Positions 57,948-64,000 of a stretch of 64,000 bases of DNA are shown here, in pieces. Origin of the DNA: JAWSUT01 sp033549345. Lineage in GTDB: Bacteria > Bacillota > Dethiobacteria > Dethiobacterales > Dethiobacteraceae. Positions within the stretch are counted from its first letter, which is position 1, and each line of letters opens with the position of its first letter. The translations under genes and the position numbers were made by a program. The notes under the pieces are model-generated. The model was not told the origin of the DNA, did no database searches, and saw only the letters and a program-made list of their open reading frames with translations. Where the stretch lies: NCBI GenBank assembly GCA_033549345.1, contig JAWSUT010000011.1, positions 1 through 64,000 of the forward strand, in the 5' to 3' direction.

Positions 57948-59042
57948 TTGCTGCAAAGAATAATTCGTATACTCGCACTAATTATCGGATTTGCTATCGG
58001 CTACCAGCTTGTTAATTCAAGTTTTACCCACATTGCAACGTTTGCCAATGTGGAGCCCACACCGTTTGCCAGTGTCGGCGCATCTATTCTCGGCGGCTCG
58101 GTTTTCGGACTTATTTCTTACATTATTACACCGTGGCTTATTTACGTGGCAACCACGGTCAATGGCTGGACCGAAACAGCATTAAAATCAATTCCCACGC
58201 AGGATATCGTTGTTGGCACGATTGGCCTTGTGATTGGCCTGTTGATAGGTGCACTTGTAAGCCTCGCGCTAAACCGCGTTCCTTTGCTGGGCCCCTACCT
58301 GTCGATGATCGCCACACTCTTTGCCGGATACATTGGTATGAGCCTGATGTTAAACAGAAAAGAAGAAATGACGTTTCTGACCGGGCTGTTTACCCGTCAG
58401 GCCCGTGGTACCGACCGTGTCAATTTTCGCAGTGCAAAAATACTTGATACAAGTGTGATTATTGACGGCCGTATTGTTGATATTACATCCACCGGATTCG
58501 TCGAGGGCGTGGTCATCGTTCCCGGATTCGTCCTGGAAGAACTACGCCATATTGCCGACTCTTCCGATACGTTGAAGCGTAACCGCGGACGTCGTGGGCT
58601 TGATATCTTAAACAAAATGCAAAAAGAATCCCACGTACCGATTCAAATCGTCGAACAGGATTTTGACGACATCCCGGAAGTGGACAGTAAGCTCGTCAAG
58701 CTGGCCAAAGTCATGAAGGGTAAAATCGTTACCAATGATTATAATTTGAACAAAGTCTGTGAACTGCAGGGTGTGCCTGTCCTGAACATTAACGAGCTTG
58801 CCAATGCTGTGAAACCGATTGTTCTCCCGGGTGAGGAGATGGTTGCACAGATCATTAAGGACGGCAAAGAGTCAGGCCAGGGCGTGGCTTATCTGGATGA
58901 CGGCACCATGATTGTCGTTGAAGGCGGCAGGCGCTACATTGGCGACAGCATTGAAGTCATTGTTACCAGTGTCTTGCAAACCGCAGCGGGACGCATGATT
59001 TTTGCCAAGCCAAAACTGGAAAAAGTCTCGGGAGTTCGTTAA
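57948..59042 (+). CDS. yacL: PIN-TRAM membrane protein (YacL)
   Basis: A 364-residue membrane protein with four N-terminal helices (~1-130), a PIN-like nuclease domain (from ~162, ILDTSVIIDGRIVDI, with further acidic positions near VTNDYNLNKVC) and a C-terminal TRAM RNA-binding domain (~295-355). It matches YacL of Bacillus. The TTG at 57948 is preferred because GGAGG lies eight bases upstream, although GTG at 57939 is in frame. A role in RNA or tRNA turnover at the membrane is inferred. Confidence 0.93.
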   Translation: MLQRIIRILALIIGFAIGYQLVNSSFTHIATFANVEPTPFASVGASILGGSVFGLISYIITPWLIYVATTVNGWTETALKSIPTQDIVVGTIGLVIGLLIGALVSLALNRVPLLGPYLSMIATLFAGYIGMSLMLNRKEEMTFLTGLFTRQARGTDRVNFRSAKILDTSVIIDGRIVDITSTGFVEGVVIVPGFVLEELRHIADSSDTLKRNRGRRGLDILNKMQKESHVPIQIVEQDFDDIPEVDSKLVKLAKVMKGKIVTNDYNLNKVCELQGVPVLNINELANAVKPIVLPGEEMVAQIIKDGKESGQGVAYLDDGTMIVVEGGRRYIGDSIEVIVTSVLQTAAGRMIFAKPKLEKVSGVR

Positions 59043-59753
59043 ATGAAAGCAGATATTATTCTTCCTGCCGCCGGCCAGGGTCGGCGAATGGGATCAGAAA
59101 TCAACAAACAGTATCTGTCGCTGCTGGGCAAACCTGTTTTGGCACACACCATTACATCCTGCCTGGCATCAGAAGCTTTTGAGAACATTATTGTTGTCGT
59201 TACTCCCGGTGAAGAAGAAATTTTTCACCGGGATGTTCTTTTGCCCTGGTTTTCCGGGCAGAGAATCACTGTTGTCACCGGGGGCCGGGAGCGTCAGGAT
59301 TCTGTACGTAACGCCCTGGGTGTCGTTGGGACAGATGCTGACTTTATTTGTGTCCATGACGGAGCCAGGCCGCTTGTCAGACCGGAGCTGTTTTTGCGCT
59401 GCCTTAAAGCAGCGTCGGTGCACGGAGCAGCAATTGCCGCCGTTTTGGTCAAGGACACAATCAAGGTTGTGCACTCCGATGGAAAGGTGGAAACCACACC
59501 CCTCCGGCATACTCTGCGGTCTGTTCAGACGCCGCAGGTGTTCAGAAGGGATTTGCTGGATACCGTCTATAAGCGCGCCCATGAGGACGGATTTTATGCA
59601 ACCGACGACGCCGCGCTGCTTGAGCACTACGGCTATCCTGTTTATGTAGTAGACGGTGACTACGAAAATATTAAAGTGACCACGCCGGATGACTTAGTCC
59701 TGGCGGATGCTTTTCTGGGGAGGCGTGCAAATGCGGATAGGAACCGGTTATGA
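59043..59753 (+). CDS. ispD: 2-C-methyl-D-erythritol 4-phosphate cytidylyltransferase
   Basis: IspD adds CMP to methylerythritol phosphate in the MEP isoprenoid pathway. The 236-residue chain has ILPAAGQGRRMG at the N-terminus, VHDGARPLVRPELF and TPQVFRRDLL, then ATDDAALLEHYG and NIKVTTPDDL. ATG overlaps or abuts the yacL stop. It overlaps ispF by 23 bases. Confidence 0.96.
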   Translation: MKADIILPAAGQGRRMGSEINKQYLSLLGKPVLAHTITSCLASEAFENIIVVVTPGEEEIFHRDVLLPWFSGQRITVVTGGRERQDSVRNALGVVGTDADFICVHDGARPLVRPELFLRCLKAASVHGAAIAAVLVKDTIKVVHSDGKVETTPLRHTLRSVQTPQVFRRDLLDTVYKRAHEDGFYATDDAALLEHYGYPVYVVDGDYENIKVTTPDDLVLADAFLGRRANADRNRL

Positions 59754-60210
59754 TGTGCACCGTCTGACAAAAGGAAGAGATTTGATACTTGGCGGTGTCA
59801 ACGTGCCATATGAATTGGGTCTCGACGGTCATTCTGATGCCGACGTCCTTGTTCATGCGATTATGGACGCCATGCTTGGCGCACTGGCCCTGGGTGATAT
59901 CGGCAAACATTTCCCCGACTCGGACCCTGCTTATAAAGGAGTATCCAGTTTAACGCTGCTGGCACATGTTAATACGCTTTGCCGCAACGAGGGGTACCTG
60001 ATAGGCAACATTGACACCGTAATCATTGCCGAACGTCCCAAGCTGGCCCCATACATAACAGAAATGCGGCAAAACATTGCGCACACACTCAAGATAAACG
60101 AAGACCAAATCGGAATAAAAGCCACCACCACCGAAGGCTTGGGTTTCTGCGGCAGAGGCGAAGGCATCGCTGCCCAGGCCACCATCATCCTCACGTTGAG
60201 GCAGGGTTAA
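59731..60210 (+). CDS. ispF: 2-C-methyl-D-erythritol 2,4-cyclodiphosphate synthase
   Basis: IspF closes the cyclodiphosphate ring in the MEP pathway. The 159-residue protein has the metal-binding start GTGYDVHRL (Asp and His ligands), GHSDADVLVHAIMDA and the C-terminal TTTEGLGFCGRGEGIAAQA. ATG at 59731 follows GGGGAGG and is the conserved start; a longer frame from 59707 is out of register with homologues. Confidence 0.96.
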   Translation: MRIGTGYDVHRLTKGRDLILGGVNVPYELGLDGHSDADVLVHAIMDAMLGALALGDIGKHFPDSDPAYKGVSSLTLLAHVNTLCRNEGYLIGNIDTVIIAERPKLAPYITEMRQNIAHTLKINEDQIGIKATTTEGLGFCGRGEGIAAQATIILTLRQG

Positions 60211-60235
60211 ACTTCACTTTTACCTTATATTGAAG

Positions 60236-60262
60236 AAGGCACGCATCCGCGTGCCTTTGTTA
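60236..60262 (+). terminator. Terminator after ispF
   Basis: AAGGCACGC (60236-60244) and GCGTGCCTT (60249-60257) pair, followed by TGTTATTT. Confidence 0.8.
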
Positions 60263-60295
60263 TTTATTCTGAGGTTTGGGTTAAAAAACATGCAC

Positions 60296-62347
60296 CTAGG
60301 TAGTGGTGTCGGGGATGCGTTCGAGTTCGGCAAGCCAGGGGGTGGCTTCGCTGTCACTGGGAGCACGCCAGTCCCCGCGGGGGGAAAGCGAGCCGCCGGA
60401 ACCGACCTTGGGGCCGTTTGGCATGACGGAACGTTTAAACTGGCTGGTGGCGAAGAAACGTTTGCAGAAGACCTGCAGCCAGCCTTTGATTTCACTGATT
60501 GTATATTGATTGCGTTTGTGTTCAGGAATATCCGGCCAGCTGCCTTTTTCTTTGTCATGCCAGGCATTATACGCCAAAAAGGCCACTTTGCCGGGACGGT
60601 ATCCGTAGCGGGTAATATAGTAGGTGTTGAAATCCTGCAGTTCGTAGGGCCCGATAAAGTCTTCGGTACGTTGTGCAGGCTGGTCGGCCGCATCTCCGGG
60701 TACCAGTTCCGGGCTAATTTCAGTATCAAGTATGTCGAAAAGGATTTCACGGGTGATATCATCTACACGACCGGAAGCAGCTTCCCAGCGCAGAAGATAC
60801 TGAATCAGTGTCTTGGGGACACTGGCATTAACATTATAGTGAGACATGTGATCCCCTACGCCGTATGTGGCCCAACCCAGTGCCAGTTCACTTAAATCGC
60901 CGGTGCCAAGCACGATACCGTTGTGAAGGTTTGCCAGACGAAACAGTATGGACGTGCGCTGTCCAGCCTGTACGTTTTCATACGTAATGTCATACGTGTC
61001 AACTCCCAGAGAAACAGGGTGTCTGATATCTTCGAGCATCAGCGTGCTTGCCGGCCTGATGTCCAGTTCCTCACCATAGACACCAAGAGCCCGAATCAGG
61101 CGCCAGGCATTATCTTTGGTCCGTGAAGACGTGGCAAAACCGGGCATGGTATAGGCACGGATGCGATCCCGGGACCAGCCCAGCAGGTCGGCGGCTTTTA
61201 CCGCCACTACCAGCGCCTGGGTTGAATCGAGCCCGCCGGAGACGCCAATAATCAGGTTGCGTGAACCAGTTTTCTGCAGTCTTTTGACCAGGCCGTGGAC
61301 CTGAATATTGTACACCTCATAGCAGCGTGAGTCCCGTATGTCCGGACTTGCCGGAACATAAGGGAAACGGGGCAGTTCACGCTCAAGAAGTAATTTGCCT
61401 TCTGCCAGGCGTACTTCGCAATCCACAGTGCGGAAGTGTAGTTGATCCCTCATGGCACGGGCATTTTCCGCAAATGTGTTCTGCCGCATCCGTTCCATAA
61501 CCAGCCTGTCCAAATCAATTTCTGCATATGTCACCCGGGGTTCCAGGTCAAAACGGGAAGATTCAGCGAGTAACTGGCCGTTTTCATAGATGAGGGCATG
61601 ACCGTCCCAGGCCAGGTCAGTGGTCGATTCGCCGGGGCCGGCTGCTGAGTACAGATAAGCGGCGAGACAACGTGCGGACTGGTTGGAGACCAGTGCATGC
61701 CGGTAGTCCGCTTTGCCAACGGTGATGTTTGATGCGGAAAGGTTGGTAATGACTGTGGCGCCGGCAAGGGCGGCAAAGCCCGATGGCGGTACCGGTACCC
61801 AAAGGTCTTCGCAGACTTCCAGTGAAAAGGTAAAGTTGGGGATGTTTTTGACGTGGAAAAGCAAGTCAGCGCCAAAGGGAATATCTTTCTGGCCGCAGTA
61901 ATCTATTTTGTTACGGGTTGCCGCATCGGCCGGCCGAAATTGTCTGGCTTCATAGAATTCACGGTAATTGGGGAGATAGTTTTTGGGTACAATGCCGAGA
62001 ATCTGGCCGCGATGCAGAACCAGTCCACAATTAAAAAGGTAGGAATCTACCTGGATGGGGGCGCCTACAATGAGAATGGAGTCAAGAAAACTGGTCTCGC
62101 GCAAAAGACGGCCCAGCGCGGTTTCAGTGGTTTCCAGCAAAGCCTGCTGGTGAAAAAGGTCTTCATTGCTGTACGCTGAAATACCCAACTCAGGAAACAG
62201 TGTCAGAGCAGCGTGGTTCCCGGCGGCCAGTCGGGCCATCTCCAGTGTTTCTGTCACATTATATTCCGGATCTGCCACACGCACCCTGGGCACTGCCACG
62301 GCAGCCCTGATAAAACCATGCTTATAGAAATTGAAGAATGTATTCAT
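60296..62347 (-). CDS. nadE: Glutamine-dependent NAD+ synthase
   Basis: NadE converts deamido-NAD to NAD using glutamine and ATP. The 683-residue chain has an N-terminal nitrilase/glutaminase domain (Glu in LFPELGISAYS, Lys in PKNYLPNYREF, Cys in SLEVCEDLWVP) and a C-terminal synthetase domain with P-loop GVSGGLDST (~365-373). This long, Mycobacterium-like form fits a host without a free ammonia-dependent enzyme. It is transcribed against ispDF and gltX and interrupts their usual sequence. Start ATG with AGGAGGAAG upstream. Confidence 0.95.
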   Translation of the reverse strand: MNTFFNFYKHGFIRAAVAVPRVRVADPEYNVTETLEMARLAAGNHAALTLFPELGISAYSNEDLFHQQALLETTETALGRLLRETSFLDSILIVGAPIQVDSYLFNCGLVLHRGQILGIVPKNYLPNYREFYEARQFRPADAATRNKIDYCGQKDIPFGADLLFHVKNIPNFTFSLEVCEDLWVPVPPSGFAALAGATVITNLSASNITVGKADYRHALVSNQSARCLAAYLYSAAGPGESTTDLAWDGHALIYENGQLLAESSRFDLEPRVTYAEIDLDRLVMERMRQNTFAENARAMRDQLHFRTVDCEVRLAEGKLLLERELPRFPYVPASPDIRDSRCYEVYNIQVHGLVKRLQKTGSRNLIIGVSGGLDSTQALVVAVKAADLLGWSRDRIRAYTMPGFATSSRTKDNAWRLIRALGVYGEELDIRPASTLMLEDIRHPVSLGVDTYDITYENVQAGQRTSILFRLANLHNGIVLGTGDLSELALGWATYGVGDHMSHYNVNASVPKTLIQYLLRWEAASGRVDDITREILFDILDTEISPELVPGDAADQPAQRTEDFIGPYELQDFNTYYITRYGYRPGKVAFLAYNAWHDKEKGSWPDIPEHKRNQYTISEIKGWLQVFCKRFFATSQFKRSVMPNGPKVGSGGSLSPRGDWRAPSDSEATPWLAELERIPDTTT

Positions 62348-62485
62348 CGCTTCCTCCTGTTAGGCTATATGTTTTGCAGTACAGTTTTACATCTGTCAAT
62401 ATTATACCATAAAGTCCCTGCCTTTGTTGTATCCAGTTTTTTTAGATGATATAATAGGAAAAGTTATGAAACGGGAGGGATTTAC

Positions 62486-63949
62486 ATGGCACAGGTGAAA
62501 GTACGTTTTGCACCCAGCCCGACAGGCCCCTTACATATTGGTGGTGCGCGTTCGGCTTTGTTTAACTGGCTTTTTGCGCGTCATCACAACGGGACGATGG
62601 TTGTCCGTATTGAGGATACCGACATAGATCGGTCGACACGGGAATATGAGGATCTGATTCTTGACTCCCTGCGCTGGCTTGGCCTGGACTGGGATGAAGG
62701 AATCGGCGTGGGCGGCCCAAACGGGCCTTACCGGCAGCGGGAACGGTTGGACATCTACCATCCGTATGTGGAGAAGCTGCTGGCGTCAGGCCAGGCGTAT
62801 CACTGTTACTGCAGCGAAGATGAACTGGAAGCAGAGCGGCAGGAGCTGATGAGCCGGGGAGAATTACCGCGCTATTTGGGCAAATGCCGTGAACTTTCTA
62901 TCCGTGATAAAGAAGAAAAATGTGCCGCAGGCCGCAAGCCCGTAGTTCGTTTTCGTGTTCCTGAAGGCCGTACGCTGACAGTGGAAGACCTTGTGCGCGG
63001 CCGGGTAGAGTTTGAAAGTGACGGAATTGGTGATTTTATTATTGTTAAATCAGACGGAATCCCTACTTATAACTTCGCTGTGGTTATGGACGATGCACTT
63101 ATGGGAATCACCCATATTTTACGCGGTGAAGAGCACCTTTCCAACACACCGCGGCAGATACTGATTTATGAGGCACTGAATTTCTCAATGCCGCATTTCG
63201 CGCATATTTCGCTGATTCTGGGTGAGGACCGCTCAAAGATGAGTAAGCGCCACGGTGCAACGTCTGTGGTCCAGTACCGTGAGCAGGGCTATCTTCCGGA
63301 AGCGCTGGTTAATTTTCTCTCCCTTTTGGGCTGGTCTCCCGAGGGGGAAGAAGAAATCTTCCCGATCGATGAACTGGTGCGCCGTTTTTCCCTGGACAGA
63401 GTCTCAAAGAGTCCGGCGGTTTTTAACTTTGATAAGCTAAAATGGATGAATTGGAACTATATTAAAGAGTCCTCACCGGACAGAATTACAGAACTCTGCC
63501 TGCCGCATCTTAAAAGAGCAGGCCTGTTGTCGGAAACACCCTCCGCTGATTCCATGTCATGGCTGAAGCAGGTGGTGGCAACCGTGCAGGAAAAGCTGGA
63601 GTATGCCGCACAGGCTCCGGACGTGATTTCGGTTTTCTTTGGCGATACGGTGGATGTTGACAGCGAAGACACAGATGCCAGGCAGGTTTTGGCACTTGAA
63701 ACATCACCGGCGGTAATCCGCGCTTTCCGTGAGAAAGCTCTGGAACACAAGGCCTGGGATTCGGAAACGGTCAGGAGTATCCTCAAAGAAATCGGTAAAG
63801 AGCTGGGTGTCAAGGGAAAAGCCCTGTTTATGACGGTCAGAGTGGCTGTTTCGGGGCAGTCTCACGGGCCGGACCTAAACGCGCTCCTGACACTGGTGGG
63901 GCCGGAAACCGTGGCCAGGCGCCTTGAATATACGCTGAAACACATGTAA
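62486..63949 (+). CDS. gltX: Glutamyl-tRNA synthetase
   Basis: GltX charges tRNA-Glu (and often tRNA-Gln in Bacillota) with glutamate. The 487-residue class I enzyme has the HIGH motif (His17-Ile-Gly-Gly in PTGPLHIGGARSAL) and KMSKR at 251-255. A CYCSEDELEAERQEL segment and the C-terminal anticodon-binding helical cage are present. ATG follows GGGAGGG. A terminator follows; the usual downstream genes lie outside the window. Confidence 0.97.
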   Translation: MAQVKVRFAPSPTGPLHIGGARSALFNWLFARHHNGTMVVRIEDTDIDRSTREYEDLILDSLRWLGLDWDEGIGVGGPNGPYRQRERLDIYHPYVEKLLASGQAYHCYCSEDELEAERQELMSRGELPRYLGKCRELSIRDKEEKCAAGRKPVVRFRVPEGRTLTVEDLVRGRVEFESDGIGDFIIVKSDGIPTYNFAVVMDDALMGITHILRGEEHLSNTPRQILIYEALNFSMPHFAHISLILGEDRSKMSKRHGATSVVQYREQGYLPEALVNFLSLLGWSPEGEEEIFPIDELVRRFSLDRVSKSPAVFNFDKLKWMNWNYIKESSPDRITELCLPHLKRAGLLSETPSADSMSWLKQVVATVQEKLEYAAQAPDVISVFFGDTVDVDSEDTDARQVLALETSPAVIRAFREKALEHKAWDSETVRSILKEIGKELGVKGKALFMTVRVAVSGQSHGPDLNALLTLVGPETVARRLEYTLKHM

Positions 63950-63959
63950 AGAAAAGAGA

Positions 63960-63993
63960 AACAGGCTGAGCGGTCAGCCTGTTATTTTTTTTG
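63960..63993 (+). terminator. Terminator after gltX
   Basis: AACAGGCTGA (63960-63969) and TCAGCCTGTT (63974-63983) pair, followed by eight T. Confidence 0.9.
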
Positions 63994-64000
63994 TCAAAAC

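Noticed and set aside
1..64000. CRISPR arrays, rRNA genes and insertion sequences with transposase
   Set aside because: No regularly spaced repeats, no rRNA-like segments and no transposase frame were seen; only an intron end and REP-like palindromes hint at mobile DNA.

Overview
The window looks like chromosome of an anaerobic, spore-forming, Gram-positive bacterium (Bacillota, clostridial grade). The evidence is strong Shine-Dalgarno sites throughout, many TTG and GTG starts, intrinsic terminators after most units, sporulation-type genes (a Spo0E-like peptide, a DUF3231 protein, a LysM protein, a KinA-like kinase), a PyrR-type attenuator, and a complete HdrBCA-FlxDCBA electron-bifurcation operon. 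A Dethiobacter/Desulfitobacterium-like thiol-active anaerobe would fit, but the genus is a guess.

Layout. 1-77 is the 3' end of a group II intron. 80-9.6 kb holds housekeeping and metabolic genes (YihY, ADP-forming acyl-CoA synthetase, Tex, patatin lipase, a ferredoxin-like protein). 9.6-13.2 kb has a flavin reductase followed by REP-like palindromes, a second multi-cysteine ferredoxin protein, a rhodanese lipoprotein and a K+ channel. 13.4-16.4 kb is ftsE-ftsX followed by a secreted coiled-coil protein whose hydrolase domain is replaced by DUF3048; this is the most interesting arrangement in the window. 16.4-25.9 kb is a mixed region with several genes of about 50 codons. 25.9-26.1 kb carries tRNA-Ala(CGC) and tRNA-Val(CAC). 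27.3-30.5 kb is an iron module: a DtxR-family regulator, FeoA and a FeoB split into GTPase and permease genes, with a shared operator-like motif. 30.7-36.8 kb holds an acyl-CoA synthetase, an orphan HEPN protein, ferritin, DUF3231 and LysM genes. 36.9-40.2 kb is a DctB-DctR-DctS-like sensing module without a transporter. After a 630-bp AT-rich gap come hdrBCA-flxDCBA (40.8-47.3 kb). 47.5-49.3 kb has a methyltransferase and a HAD phosphatase. 49.4-53.9 kb is carAB on the minus strand behind a PyrR leader. 54-57 kb is regulatory genes. 57.3-64 kb is the conserved carD-yacL-ispD-ispF-(nadE)-gltX block.

How the genes work together. HdrBCA and FlxDCBA should form one cytoplasmic flavin-based complex that links NAD(H), ferredoxin and a thiol/disulfide couple. 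Iron uptake (FeoAB) and storage (ferritin) would serve the many Fe-S proteins. FtsEX probably gates the coiled-coil/DUF3048 protein at the cell surface during division or sporulation. IspD and IspF supply the MEP isoprenoid pathway. Start positions given here differ from the longest reading frame wherever a better-spaced ribosome binding site exists; each case is noted.
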